Origin: Labia minor
Lineage: Eukaryota; Arthropoda; Insecta; Dermaptera; Spongiphoridae
Reading direction: 5' to 3'
NCBI GenBank assembly: GCA_963082975.1
Contig: OY720346.1
Span: forward strand, 51,535,759-51,599,758
DNA: 64,000 bases
Shown: positions 1 to 10,904 of the stretch, piece after piece
How the letters are laid out: the number at the start of each line of letters is the position of its first letter
How positions within the stretch are numbered: the stretch's first letter is position 1
Made by a program: the position numbers and the translations under genes
The notes under the pieces: generated by a model
Told to the model about the DNA's origin: nothing
What the model saw: only the letters and a program-made list of their open reading frames with translations
The model's database searches: none

Positions 1-920
1 ATTTTTTTTTCAAGACTGAATGTAATAATAACTACATTTATTTTATTTCAATTAATATAATATATTAAAACCTCCATTTTGTTGTTTTTCTTCTTATTTT
101 TAATTTATTTTATTAAATGATTATATACTAAATTATATGTTAAAATAGAATGGAATATTCCTTAAAATTGATTTTCTTATACTTTTTTTTTATTATAATT
201 TGTGAAGAATAATGTACAAAGAAATGTTAGGAAACACTTGAGTCTACATTTAACGTGTTCTTGTTTGTTCTATTAGCATTTCTGTTTATCTATAATATTT
301 ATCTCAGTGGGGCTAAGAAACTCGATAAATTTTTATCATATAATATATTTAATAATTCTGGAAATTTCTCGAATTCATATTTTTATACCTTTAGCGAATA
401 TACAAACAAAAAGTAAACAGGTTCCTTTAAGATAGGCTCTGCCTTCTAAAATCTTCATTCCTCCATCCATCCTTATCCAGAGCTACCTTTATTTACGACC
501 ATCAAGAAAAATCCGAATCATATGAACAAAATCTTCATTTAAGTTATAATTTTAAAAACCTTTTTTCCGATCTTTTTATACCCAGAAATTGAATCAATAA
601 ATAAAATTAAAAGAAAAATATATTTAAAAATAAATAAAATTATATTAAATTTATTTTCTAAATAATACTTAAAATTATATTATATGAAAAATAAAATCAA
701 TAAATAATTAAAATTAAATGAAAATAAAAAACAAAACAAACATATTAAATAAATAAAAATACAAATAACTTTTTGGAAATAAATTCATTATTTTAAAAAC
801 ATTAAAAAATTCTTAACATATAAGAAATAAACAAAAAAAAATATTTTGATAAAAATAATTTAAAAACAAACAAAATATATTAAAAACTTACCTTGTTGTT
901 AATATTAATTTAATTTATAG
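1..920. other. AT-rich sequence without recognisable gene
   Basis: The sequence is mostly A/T runs with frequent stops in all frames. A short mixed-composition patch near 420-530 matches nothing else in the window. I see no gene, RNA gene or element terminus. Confidence 0.6.
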
Positions 921-1128
921 TACCGGGACCCCGAGCCTCGGCTCGGTACTTAAGTTAAAAAAAAATGATTCATTGTTATTGGGTTTGGCTGGTAATATTA
1001 ATACCTGGGACACCGAGCTGATATAAAATTCTTTAATTATTTATTACAATTATTAAATGTTGCATCATTGCATCAATCTGATTAAAATGAATGGAACTGG
1101 TCCTCAATAATACATAAATATGTATTAT
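921..1128 (+). repeat. Family A repeat, copy 1
   Basis: The unit opens with a GC-rich block ACCGGGACCCCGAGCC followed by GGCTCGG, which folds as CCGAGCC-TC-GGCTCGG. About 60 bp of AT-rich spacer follows, then a related block (CCTGGGACACCGAGCT). The tail contains TTGCATCATTGCATCAATC and ends near CCTCAATAATACATAAATA. Nearly identical units occur at 6.4-7.0, 8.0 and 12.3 kb. There is no coding capacity. The hairpin termini suggest a rolling-circle (Helitron/Helentron) type repeat, but that class is inferred. Confidence 0.75.
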
Positions 1129-1169
1129 TAGGTATGTTTCTAAGTGCATGAATATTTTTTTTTTATTGG

Positions 1170-1641
1170 AAGAATGATAAATATATATCGTAATTTATAA
1201 TTATAAAATATTATTAAAATATATATTTTTAATTTTATTTCGAAATTAAATAAACAATTTTAAAATATTTTAAATATAAAAAAAATATTAATACAATATC
1301 TTTTAAAAAAAGGCGGGAGTCAAATTTCAATATGAATGTCATATGTCATCGATATATAAATTAATAATAAATAATATTAATAAATATTAAATTTAATAAA
1401 AGAACAATGAATAAATAAATATAAAATAGTAATTTATTAAAAAATAATAGATTAAAAAAAAAAAAATTATTTTCCGCCGGTTTCGATCCTGCGAAGTTGA
1501 CTCGTCAAAACAGTGCCTCTAACCCACTGGTCTAAGATATTTAGCTAATCTTTTTACCATCTTCCGACACCAAATACCAAACCATTTTTTATTTTGTTGT
1601 TATTTTTTTTTTTGAGAGAGATTAATATATATATATATATA
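1170..1641 (+). repeat. Family B repeat, left part (interrupted by Tc1)
   Basis: AT-rich unit with fixed landmarks: GGCGGGAGTCAAATTTCAAT, then AAAAGAACAATGAATAAAT, then a tRNA-like module in reverse orientation, then TTTGAGAGAGATTAA running into a (TA)n tract. The same order recurs at 7.1-8.0 and 9.6-10.5 kb, and inverted at 10.9-11.4 kb. The Tc1 element entered the (TA)n tract, and the rest of the unit resumes beyond it. Confidence 0.7.
1472..1545 (-). repeat. tRNA-like module in family B
   Basis: Read on the minus strand, an A-box-like CCAGTGGGTTAGAGGCA is followed about 40 nt later by a B-box-like GGATCGAAACC, the spacing of a pol III tRNA promoter. The acceptor stem does not pair, so this is not a functional tRNA. 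Three related modules sit at the same place in other B copies (7150, 9988, 11178). This suggests a tRNA-derived SINE head or an ancient tRNA pseudogene carried within the repeat. Confidence 0.5.
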
Positions 1642-1823
1642 CACTTGCGTGCAGCTAAATCGACTCAACCCAAAAGCGCGCAAACACAGTCTTATTTTTT
1701 TGAAATGGCTAAGCCAATATTTATAAAATGTATATATTTTTAAAGCTTATTTATTTAGCTTTAAGTTGATATCAACATCAAGCAAATTAGTTGATTACTT
1801 TTTAAATTCTTGATCTGAATGAC
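1642..1823 (+). repeat. Left terminal inverted repeat of Tc1 element
   Basis: The repeat runs from CACTTGCGTGCAGC to TGATCTGAATGAC and pairs with 3105-3288 over nearly its full length with scattered mismatches. It contains an internal partial palindrome around TTGATATCAA. Confidence 0.9.
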
Positions 1824-1921
1824 AATGAAAGTGAAAAACGATGTTAAGGAAAGGAAAAGTAGGAATGTTAAAAATTTAAATAAAACAATAATTTTAATCA
1901 TAATAAAGAAAATTTATTTTT

Positions 1922-2951
1922 TTAATAATTGGTGTTCCCCCCTCTAGCTTTAATGACAGCCCTCATGCGATCCCGCATCGACCTTATAAGATTTTTTATA
2001 AAATCTTGGGGGATGTTCTCCCATTCTTCTAACAAAGCTCTTTGGAGCTCAACAATGGTCCAAGGTGCGGGATTTCTTGATCGTACCCTTTGTTTGAGGT
2101 GGTCCCACATATGCTCTATTGGATTCATGACCGGGCTGACTGCTGGCCACTCCATGGTCTCGATACCAACTTCAGTCAAGTATTGCCGAGTGGCCACCGC
2201 AGTGTGACTCCTGGCATTATCATGCATCAATAAAAAATTTTCGCCAATGAATCCGGCGTAGGGAACAACATGATGCACGAGAATGTCCGCAATATATCGG
2301 TCAGCTGTTAGACCCCCTCCACGGCCTCCGTCAGGCACAAAAACAATGTCTGTTTTTCCGTCCAAGGAAATGCCACCCCAAATCATGCAAGAACCACCAC
2401 CATAAGAGACTGTTTCAGAGAAACAGCATTGGGAAAATCGCTCACCCGGACGCCTGTACACTCGACTTCTCCTATCACTACCATAAAGGCACACTCTACA
2501 CTCATCAGTGAATAGAACTGCCCTCCATTGGCCGATACTCCAATTGAGATGCTCTCGAACAAATTGAAGTCTAGCTACACGGTGGGTTGTGGTTAAATTC
2601 GGGCCAGTGGCAGGTCTTTTGCAAGTGAGGTTGGCTTCCTTCAAGCGTCTTCTCACTGTCCACTGACTGACAGCCACACCTCGAACTTCTCTCAGCTGCT
2701 GCTGAAGACTTACGACAGTGAGATGGCGATTTCGGAAAGACGTCGTAACGATAAAACGGTCATCTCTCGCAGACGTTGACCGACGGCAGCGGGTATTTGG
2801 TCTTCGAGTAAAGCCACCAGTTTGCTGAAACCTCCTGTAGATCCTTGAGACAGCACTGACTTAAGTTCAACAGTCGAGCGACTTCTCTTTGGCAATGACC
2901 CTGTTTTATCAAAACAACAACTTGAGAGGCAACCTCTGGATTTGTATCCAT
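1922..2951 (-). pseudogene. Tc1-like transposase, one frameshift
   Basis: Cut-and-paste transposase of the Tc1 family, about 343 codons, close to the usual length. The start is the ATG at 2949-2951 (MDTNPEVASQ), followed by a helix-turn-helix N-terminus (HCQREVARLLNLS). Near 2858-2863 the frame shifts by one base; the new frame is open from there to the stop at 1922 and carries a basic second DNA-binding region (TRRPNTRCRRSTSARDDRF). The catalytic triad is visible: FTDECR, then MHDNARSH, then NPIEHMWD, with 34 residues between the second D and the E (DD34E). The motif before the last acid is SPVMNPIEH where SPD(L/M)NPIEH is usual. The frame upstream of the shift hits a stop at once, so the break is real unless it is a sequencing error. 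Confidence 0.92.
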
Positions 2952-3104
2952 GATTTTCTGATAAAAATGGTTGTCAATTTGTGTAAATTTAATCCAAAAA
3001 ACATATGAAATGCGATTAATAAGAATAATTGGTTGTATGGAATTTTATAAGGCAATTGAAAATATGCATTAGAGGCAGCTAGGAACAACATTTTTTCCAG
3101 TTCA

Positions 3105-3288
3105 GTCATTCAGATCAAATAATTTAAAAAGTAATCAACCAATTTACTTGATATTGATATCAATGTAAAGCTAAATAAACAAGCTTGAAAATATATATAT
3201 ATTTTATAAATATCGGCTTAGCCATTTCAAAAAAATAAGATTTTGTATTCGCGCTTTTGGGTTGAGTCGATTTAGCTGCACGCAAGTG
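3105..3288 (-). repeat. Right terminal inverted repeat of Tc1 element
   Basis: Reverse complement of the left terminal repeat. The inner end GTCATTCAGATCA and outer end GCTGCACGCAAGTG match the left arm. The transposase start lies about 150 bp inside it. Confidence 0.9.
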
Positions 3289-3290
3289 TA

Positions 3291-3658
3291 TATATATATA
3301 TATATTTTATTAAAAATAAATATTTTTAATTTTATTTCGAAATTAAATAATAAATTTTAAAATATTTTAAATATAAAAAAAATATTAATACAATATCCTT
3401 TAAAAAAAGGCGGGAGTAAAATTTCAAAATGGATGCCATTGACGTCACCCATATATAATTTTTAATTAAGAAATAAATAATGAAGCTGTATGTTTCAAGA
3501 GATATGATCAATAAAACTTAATTTTTCTTTAAAAATACTATATCTAGTGTGAATTTGAAAAAAATCGTTAGAGCGGTTTTTGAGAACCAATATATATAGA
3601 AATATAGAAATATAGAAATATAGATATATACAATTTTAGCTAGCATAATAAGATAAGA
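3291..3658 (+). repeat. Family B repeat, right part (beyond Tc1)
   Basis: Continues the B unit interrupted by Tc1: (TA)n, GGCGGGAGTAAAATTTC, a block around GAAGCTGTATGTTTCAAGAG, then CGTTAGAGCGGTTTTTGAGA, ending TAGCTAGCATAATAAGATAA. The same 3' block is present at 7.8-8.0 and 10.3-10.5 kb, and inverted at 10.9-11.1 kb. Confidence 0.72.
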
Positions 3659-3710
3659 TACTTAATTAATTTTTTTTTAATTTAATTTATATTTATTGAA
3701 TAAAATTTTT

Positions 3711-4335
3711 ACCGACCGACGATAGTAAGGGAGGTATTGTTTTCACACCAAATTTCAACATGTGGAGATTTTTACATATCTCCACGAATCATGCATTTTC
3801 TAAACAGAAAAAAGTATTTTTAGCATGATGTCTGTCCGTCTGTCCGTCCGTATAGATGTGTACAGCCTGAACGGCTCAACCGATTTTGATGAAATTTGGT
3901 ATATTTACTTAATGCATCAGTGGGATGAATTGATCAACTTTTGGTGCAAATCCGGAAACCGGAAGTGGTAGTATTAGCGATCGACGATAGGAAGGAAAGG
4001 GTTATTTTCACACCAAAAGAGATTTTTTTATATATCACCACGAATCATGCACTTTGTATTGATTTTATCCTCGAGAAAAATCATATTTATTAGTTTTTTC
4101 TTGATTTAAAATTATATGACGTCATCCAGCCATTCATGACGTCACAGCCTGGTCTTGCATATATATTATAAATAAAATAAAATTAAAAATGTTTATATTT
4201 ATTATTTATGTATCCATATCTGTTTTTTATTACATTAATAGATATATGAAAATTATTTGAAATTGTTTCTGTAGCTGGTAATTAATTTATTTCAAACCGT
4301 CGGTCGGTTCGGACCTGGCCACAGGTCAACTTATT
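3711..4335 (+). mobile_element. Family C element, copy 1 (Helentron-associated type)
   Basis: A 625-bp non-coding repeat and the best reference copy. It begins with ACCGACCGACG and carries the inverse CGTCGGTCGGT 27 bp before its end, a perfect 11-bp subterminal inverted repeat. About 120 bp in lies a GTCT/GTCC microsatellite followed by GAACGGCTCAACCGATTTTG. The far end has a hairpin GACCTG-GCCA-CAGGTC followed by AACTTATT. Known Drosophila DINE-1/mini-me elements show this same set (subterminal repeats, GTCY microsatellite, 3' hairpin, T-rich target), hence the class call. No protein is encoded. Confidence 0.8.
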
Positions 4336-4582
4336 TAAAAATGTAAACATAAAACAACATTTAAGTCTATGATTAGAAATCGATAAAATTAATACGTTCA
4401 AATAAGAATAGTGAAGTAGAATTTCATTGTAATTGGTTCAGCCAAATTCGAGTCTAAGTATATATTTGAAATTTTCCTACACACACAGAAATAAAAAATT
4501 CTAGTCTTATTAAAATTTCCAAATTTTTAAATTCAAAGAAATGTACAGATAATTTTTTTTTACTGATATATTTATATTTTTG

Positions 4583-5082
4583 ACTATTTCGCCAGAAAAA
4601 TGTCTGTATGTGTGTGTGTATGTAGCCAAGCAAAAACGATTTGAACCATATAATGAAATTTGGTACACGGGCATTATTCAAAATTCGTAATTTTCTATCA
4701 ACTTTTGAGAAATGTAGCTCATTCTGAAGAGGACCATTTACTACCACATTTTCATTTTTTTTCTCTAAACTGACAATAAAAAAAATATACTTGATAGATT
4801 TTCACATGATTGAAAATTGTATAAAACTGCTATATATACACTTTCAGCTTGATTGAATCGCTGAAAGTACCGAAATTAATTTTTTAACACGTAGACTCGG
4901 AATCACGCACCAGCACGTGACGTGGTGCCATCAACAAAGAACCAAACACGTGTTGGTTTGATAAATATTATTTATTAATTATAATTTAAAATTTAATTAA
5001 TTCGATTTGATTTAAATATAATATATGTTAATTAATCCAATTCAAATTTGCGAGATAGTCGAGTGGTGATATTCCAGATTTT
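4583..5082 (-). mobile_element. Family E element, copy 1
   Basis: Reverse-oriented copy of the E family. It is recognised by CGTGCTGGTGCGTGATT on the minus strand, the block around TCCGGTACTTTCAGCGATT (variant here), and the end CACTCGACTATCTCGCAAAT. A (TG)n tract sits near its other end. The microsatellite-proximal end is truncated. Confidence 0.72.
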
Positions 5083-5850
5083 TTCAAAGAATATAATCAG
5101 AATTATATGACGAAATATTGAATTAGTTTATATTCATTGGAAATCTATATACTTTATATAATAAAAGAGAAGAAAATAAAGAAATTCAAAAAAATTTCAT
5201 ACAATTTCATAGATTTTCAAAAAGTTTTTTGTTATTTTTTGTGTGAATTTTAAGGATTATTGTCTTTTAGCGATATATAGTATATTTGTTGCTTAGTTTA
5301 AATTATTATAGAAAGAAAGTGACTTCCGTTGTGACTATCATTTTTGTTTATGTAGTAAATAAAAATTAATGAGATTGGAATGAAAATGAACAGGAAAGAA
5401 AATGAATGTGTATGGGTGAGGAGAGGGGGGAGAGAAAGGAGACAATAAACGAACAAATAAACAAACAAACAAACAAGATTGTAAGGTAAAGGGAAGTGAA
5501 ACATGAAGTGTCAGTGACAAGGAAACATTTAACATATCGAATGGGTAACCGTTAAATGAAAGGGCCTTATTCGGTTTCGGGTGTGATAATCCAACAATTT
5601 CAACACTTGGGAAGAACGGATGTGACGTAAGCAAATAAATGGACTTCCAGTCTGAGACGCAGTCAGCTTCACGGACTTCTTAATCAATCTCTAGACGGTT
5701 CAGCTTGGGAGATTTATCCAAGACGGTTATGAAATTGACCATTATGAGAGTCAACATCATGTGACAATTAATTAAATTAATATTAAAAAAAAAAGAAAAT
5801 TAAATTACTCAATAAAATTAGGGGATCTCACACTACTATTATATATTAAT
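5083..5850. other. Non-repetitive stretch, mixed composition
   Basis: The first half is AT-rich. 5390-5480 is a purine-rich and AAAC-repeat tract. 5490-5760 is less AT-rich and non-repetitive in this window. Short open frames on the minus strand are low-complexity and carry no recognisable domain. No gene is supported. Confidence 0.5.
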
Positions 5851-6099
5851 AGTACCTGGAACACTAAGCTCTTGCTCGACCCTTTAACAAATTCATACAA
5901 TTTATTATTATAAAATAAAAAAAAAATAAAAATTTTATACAATTTTTTAATTATTTATTACAATTATTAAATGGAATTTCTAAAATTGACCCATCAAAAA
6001 TTTGTTTCCTAAAATGGTAAAAATTAATTAAAATAACTTGATTTTCATTTCAAGATGAAAAATATATTCAAATTTACTTGATAAAATACATTTTTGATC

Positions 6100-6135
<36 letters not shown>

Positions 6136-6225
6136 TATGTTGTTATAATAAGATGGCTTCGGTTTTATATTTTTCAAAGTAGCAATAGATTATAGAATGT
6201 TTCGACTAAGGATTACTATTGATAA
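5851..6225 (+). repeat. Family M repeat (long relative of family A)
   Basis: Starts AGTACCTGGAACACTAAGCT and TTGCTCGACCC, a diverged form of the second family A block. It then runs through TTTATTACAATTATTAAATG, a (TA)n tract and TTTATATTTTTCAAAGTAGC. The same order appears at 56578-56890, partially at 8977-9145 and, inverted, at 57690-57852. Confidence 0.65.
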
Positions 6226-6450
6226 TAATATAATTTCTGAAATTATATTGACACCTGTACTTGTCTATATTTTTAATTAAGAAAGGAGGTTATATTTTAT
6301 TCTTTTTATTTTCAATAATCAAATATCATTTATATTATTTATAATTTAATCTAAAAAAAATTTAATTAATATAATATAATTTATTTAATATTATTAGATC
6401 AAATTTATTCAACAATTTTTCTGAAATTCCTTCCTTTATAATTGTTCAGT

Positions 6451-6555
6451 ACCGGGACCCCGAGCCTCGGCTCGGTACTTAAGTTAAAAAAAATGATTCA
6501 TTATTATTGGGTTTGGCTGGTAATATTAATACATGGGATACCGAGCTGTCGCTCG
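6451..6555 (+). repeat. Family A repeat, copy 2 (truncated)
   Basis: Contains both GC-rich hairpin blocks about 60 bp apart, then stops after CGAGCTGTCGCTCG. The flanking sequence that follows is duplicated at 9.38 kb. Confidence 0.78.
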
Positions 6556-6556
6556 A

Positions 6557-6692
6557 AAAAATATTTAGACATTATTATAGACATTTTCATTCTGTAAATT
6601 AAATAATTTTATTTCATTTAAATAAATATCTATTTTTAAATAATTTTTCTCTCTACATTATTTATCTAATTCTGACAATATATTAAGATCAC
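6557..6692 (+). repeat. 136-bp segment duplicated at 9.38-9.52 kb
   Basis: Runs from TTTAGACATTATTATAGACA to TATTAAGATCA, immediately before a family A start. A near-identical copy precedes the family A fragment at 9518, so the two were duplicated as a block. Confidence 0.7.
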
Positions 6693-7040
6693 ACCGGGAC
6701 CCCGAGCCTCGGCTAGGTAATTAAGTTAAAAAAAAATAATTCATTATTATATTGGGTTTGGCTGGTAATATTATACTTGGGACACCGAGCTGATATACAA
6801 TTCTTTAATTATTTATTACAATTATTAAATGTTGCATCATTGCATGGAACTTGGGGTCCTCAATAATACATAAATATGTATACCGGGACCCCGAGCCTCG
6901 GCTCGGTACTTAAGTTAAAAAAAATGATTCATTATTATTGGATTTGGCTGGTAATATTAATACCTGGGACACCGAGCTCGCTCTACCCTTTAAAAAATAT
7001 TGATATACAATTCTTTAATTATTTATTACAATTATTAAAT
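6693..7040 (+). repeat. Two family A units in direct tandem (copies 3 and 4)
   Basis: Copy 3 runs to 6880 and ends in TACATAAATATGTA; copy 4 begins on the next base with TACCGGGACCCC. The head-to-tail junction has no spacer. Copy 3 has GGCTAGG in place of GGCTCGG, weakening its hairpin. Copy 4 loses its tail after TTACAATTATTAAATG. Confidence 0.75.
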
Positions 7041-7079
7041 GTATTAAATAATATTTTATTGAAAAAATATTAAAAATTA

Positions 7080-7998
7080 TAAAACTATCTAAAACTTAAT
7101 TAATAAAAGAACAATGAATAAATAAATCACTAAAATAGATAAAAAACAAAATGAACGCGGCGAGTTTCGATCCTTCGAACTCGGGGAGTAAAAACAATTG
7201 TTCTTACCGCTGGTCTATGATATATTTTGATAATTAGAAAGATATTTTTACCATCTTTCAAAGACATTTATTTGTTTTGTTGTTTTTTTTTTGAGAGAGA
7301 TTAATAAATATATATATATTTTATTAAAAATAAATATTTTTAATTTTATTTCGAAATTAAATAATGAATTTTATTTTAAAATATTTTAAATATTTAAAAA
7401 AAAAGCGGGAGTAAAATTTCAATATGAATGTCATATGTCATCGATAAATAATAAATAATATTAATAAATATTAAATTTAATAAAAGAACAATGAATAAAT
7501 AAATATAAAATAGTAATTTATTAATTAATTTATTAAAAAATAATAGATTAAAAAAAAAAAAAAAATTATTTCAAAACCATTTTTTATTTTGTTGTTATTT
7601 TTTTTTTGAGAGAGATTAATAAATATATATATATATTTTATTAAAAATAAATATTTTTAATTTTATTTCGAAATTAAATTCGAAATTAAATAATAAATTT
7701 TAAAATATTTTAAATATAAAAAAAATATTAATACAAAATTAAAAAAAGGCGGGAGTAAAATTTCAAAATGGATGCCATTTACGTCACCCATATATAATTT
7801 TCAATTAAGAAATTAATAATGAAGCTGTAAGTTTCAAGAGATGTGATCAATAAAACTCAATTTTTCTTTATAAATACTATATCTAGTGTGAATTTGAAAA
7901 AAATCGTTAGAGCGGTTTTTGAGAACCAATGGTTATAGATAAATAGAAAGAAATATAGATATATATATACAATTTTAGCTAGCATAATAAGATAAGAT
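7080..7998 (+). repeat. Family B repeats, partly duplicated unit
   Basis: Contains the B landmarks twice: a tRNA-like module, TTTGAGAGAGATTAA and GGCGGGAGTAAAATTTC, then a second TTTGAGAGAGATTAA and GGCGGGAGTAAAATTTC, then GAAGCTGTAAGTTTCAAGAG and the end TAGCTAGCATAATAAGATAA. The end abuts a family A start directly. Confidence 0.68.
7150..7232 (-). repeat. tRNA-like module in family B
   Basis: On the minus strand an A-box-like ATAGACCAGCGGTAAGAA precedes a B-box-like GGATCGAAACTC. It is related to the modules at 1472, 9988 and 11178 but diverged in the anticodon region. No folded acceptor stem is seen. Confidence 0.42.
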
Positions 7999-8212
7999 AC
8001 CGGGACCCCGAGCCTCGGCTCGGTACTTAAGTTAAAAAAAATGATTCATTATTATTGGGTTTGGCTGGTAATATTAATACCTGGGACACCGAGCTGTCGC
8101 TCGACCCTTTAAAAAATATTAATCTACAATTAATTATTTATTACAATTATTAAATGTTGCATCATTGCATCAATCTGATTAAAATGAATTGAACTGGGGT
8201 CCTCAATAATAC
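7999..8212 (+). repeat. Family A repeat, copy 5
   Basis: Full unit with both hairpin blocks and the TTGCATCATTGCATCAATC tail. It starts on the last bases of a B unit (AAGATACCGGG), so A and B behave as joined modules. Confidence 0.78.
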
Positions 8213-8770
8213 AAACAAACAATTTTAGCTAGCATAATAAGATTAATCCAAGTAATATCGTCTATTTCTATTCGACACTATTTTCAGTTATGAAATGAAC
8301 AGTCAGTAGAGAGTAAAAAAATTGTAATTGAAGACCGTTGTTTTTAAAAATAATTAAATTATTTTATAGATTATAAAATAAAAATTATTGTATTAACATT
8401 AAAAATATTGAAATAAAAAAATAATAGTTTGATTTAATAAACTAAAATATTATAAACATTTTTAATGTGAATTTCTCAGGGAGGTAGGGAGCCCAATTCA
8501 TTTAACCATCCATGTTGTATAAGGAATCTTAATTTCTTAACACTCCGTTTTTTCAAATTTAAAATAGAGGGAGAGAAAGAGTTTCAATTATATTCGAATA
8601 GTCTATATATTCTATATATGAGTATTTTTTTTTTCTGAATTTAATACCAAGTTGATTTTCAAAATTTTCTATTCTTTATGCATATGATTGATTACATGTG
8701 TTAAAATTTAAACAAATTCAAATATTCTAATTTATAAATTTATATAAAATTTAATATTATTTTTTCGAGA

Positions 8771-8869
8771 CTAATGGCAAATACCGGTGGCCCTAGTCAG
8801 AGCAAGAGAAGACTCCTTTTGGTAGCGGCCCAGTCGATGATGTTATATGGATCGGAGATTTGGGCTTTA
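8771..8869 (+). pseudogene. Non-LTR retrotransposon reverse transcriptase fragment (R1/LOA-like)
   Basis: A 33-codon open stretch reads LMANTGGPSQSKRRLL followed by SMMLYGSEIWAL. This matches the conserved C-terminal region of R1/LOA-type reverse transcriptases (a GGP...RRLL block, then LLYG..VWA). Nothing on either side continues it, so it is a short dead relic. Confidence 0.68.
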
Positions 8870-8976
8870 CAACTATATTTTAAGTGAAAAAATGATTTCT
8901 TGGTTATATAAAAATTAAAATATGATTCTTTATATCTTTATTATACAGAAAAGTAGGCGTGTTAATATAAAATATA

Positions 8977-9145
8977 TACCTGGGACACCGAACTATCACT
9001 CGACCCTTTAACCAATTTATACAATTTATTTTTATATACTTTAAAAATTTTACAATTTTTTAATTATTTATTATAATTGTTAAATGGGATTTCTAAAAAT
9101 GACCCATTAAAAATTTGTTTCCTAAAATGTTTCAAATTAATTAAA
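8977..9145 (+). repeat. Family M repeat, partial
   Basis: TACCTGGGACACCGAACTAT and CACTCGACCCTTTAACC, then TTATTATAATTGTTAAATGG and AAAATTTGTTTCCTAAAATG, follow the 5851 copy in order. It is truncated after that point. Confidence 0.6.
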
Positions 9146-9379
9146 ATAAATTGTATAAATGTTCATTTATAAAATCTATATATCTGTGAGTTTGTTTTTC
9201 GATTTTTTAAATTTTGATTTTGGATTCGATTAGAGCTTAAAATGTGTAAATAAATGTAGAGTGGTCTTGGTTTTTTTAAAATTCGTTTGGGAACATGGTC
9301 AAATCGGCAGTCAAAGTTGAAAATTCCCCATATATTATAACTACTGTAATTAGTATTATTATAATGTAAAATTATAAAG

Positions 9380-9575
9380 AAAAAATGTTTAGACATTATT
9401 ATAGACATTTTCATTCTGTAAATTAAATAATTTTATTTCATTTAAATAAATATCTATTTTTAAATATTTTTTTCTCTCTACATTATTTATCTAATTCTCA
9501 CAATATATTAAGATCATACCGGGACCCCGAGCCTCGGCTCTGTAATTAAGTTAAAAAAAAAAAATTCATTATTAT
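9380..9575 (+). repeat. Duplicate of 6557-6740 with family A start (copy 6)
   Basis: Repeats the 136-bp segment of 6.56 kb followed by ACCGGGACCCCGAGCC. The family A unit is cut off after about 55 bp and passes straight into a B unit. Confidence 0.68.
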
Positions 9576-9584
9576 TGATAAATA

Positions 9585-10485
9585 TATATCGTAATTTATA
9601 ATTATAAAATATTATTAAAATATATATTTTTAATTTTATTTCGAAATTAAATAAAAAATTTTAAAATATTTTAAATATAAAAAAAATATATATTTTTAAT
9701 TTTATTTCGAAATTAAATAAAAAATTTTAAAATATTTTAAATATAAAAAAAATATTAATACAATATTCTTTAAAAAAAGGCGGGAGTCAAATTTCAATAT
9801 AAATGTCATTTGTGATGTCATCAATATATAAATTAATAATAAATAATATTAATAAATATTAAATTTAATAAAAGAACAATGAATAAATAAATATAAAATA
9901 GTAATTTATTAAAATGTAAACAATAGATAAAAAGAAAAAAAATAACAAATTCATTATTTTCATTTTCATTTTCATTTTTAAATAACGATTCACCCGGAGA
10001 GTTTCGAACCGACGAAATCCACTCGTTAAAACATCACTTTACCATCTGGACTAAATGTATTTAGATAAAAAATTGTCATTTTTTTACTGTCTTAGCAGGC
10101 AGATTTGATGTTTTTTATTTTATTTTTTTTTTTTGAGAGAGATTAATAAATATCTATATATATTTTATTAAAAATAAATATTTTTAATTTTATTTCGAAA
10201 TTAAATAATAAATTTTAAAATATTTTAAATAAAAAAAAATATTAATACAAATAAAAATGGAGGCCAATTTTGACGTTTTCCATATATAATTTTCAATTAA
10301 GAAATTAATAATGAAGCTGAATGTTTCAAGAGATATCATCAATAAAACTTAATTTTTCTTTATAAATACTATATCTAGTGTGAATTTGAAAAAAATCGTT
10401 AGAGCGGTTTTTGAGAACCAATATATATAGATAGATAGATATATACAATTTTAGCTAGCATAATAAGATAAGATAAGATATGCAT
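9585..10485 (+). repeat. Family B repeat, complete unit
   Basis: All B landmarks in order, with a short internal duplication near 9600-9740, a tRNA-like module near 9988-10060, and the end block AGCGGTTTTTGAGAACCAAT to TAGCTAGCATAATAAGATAA. It forms the left arm of a large imperfect inverted arrangement with 10905-11460. Confidence 0.68.
9988..10060 (-). repeat. tRNA-like module in family B
   Basis: Minus strand shows an A-box-like TAGTCCAGATGGTAAAG and a B-box-like GGTTCGAAACTC about 40 nt apart. It closely resembles the inverted module at 11178. Confidence 0.5.
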
Positions 10486-10904
10486 TATATGTTGCTAACT
10501 TCATGAATTTTTTTTTGTGGGGGAATGATAAATATAATTCGTAATTTCATTCTAAAATATTATTAAAATAAATATTATTAATTTGATTTCGCAATTAAAT
10601 AAAAAATTTTAAAATATTTTAAATATAAAAAAATATTAATTCAATATCAATTAAAAAAGAATGGCGGGAGGCATATTTCAATGACGTAATTAGTGAAGTC
10701 AATTAAATTTACTATATTATATTAAGGGAAATTCACACCATAGATAATATTTATGATAATATAGTAATAAGATAATATCTGATAATATAGAAAATGCTAA
10801 TAAAGTTGATTTTTCCCGAGGGCCAACAGATCGATTTTCTTTATAAATATTATCTATGGTGTGAATTTCAAAAAATCCTTAGAGCGGTTTAATATCTCTA
10901 AAAT
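10486..10904 (+). repeat. Centre of inverted B arrangement, with its own inverted repeat
   Basis: The first part repeats a B-related segment also found at 57030 (GTTGCTAACTTCATGAAT). Near 10728-10753 and 10843-10869 lie near-perfect inverse copies of about 26 bp (GAAATTCACACCATAGATAA and its complement). The intervening text includes TTTTTCCCGAGGGCCAACAG. Confidence 0.6.

Larger units (their letters stand above)
1642..3288 (-). mobile_element. Tc1-like DNA transposon (DD34E) with long TIRs
   Basis: A 1647-bp element bounded by matching inverted termini starting CACTTGCGTGCAGCTAAATC and flanked on both sides by TA inside a (TA)n tract, the normal Tc1/mariner target. Terminal inverted repeats are about 182 and 184 bp and differ at a modest number of positions. 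The transposase reads on the minus strand and occupies most of the interior. It has one frameshift, so the element is probably immobile by itself, though its termini may still be recognised by an intact relative. It is inserted in a family B repeat. Confidence 0.93.

Noticed and set aside
1929..2207. Plus-strand open frame of 92 codons
   Set aside because: It lies antisense to the Tc1 transposase, which has recognisable catalytic motifs on the minus strand; the plus frame is a shadow.
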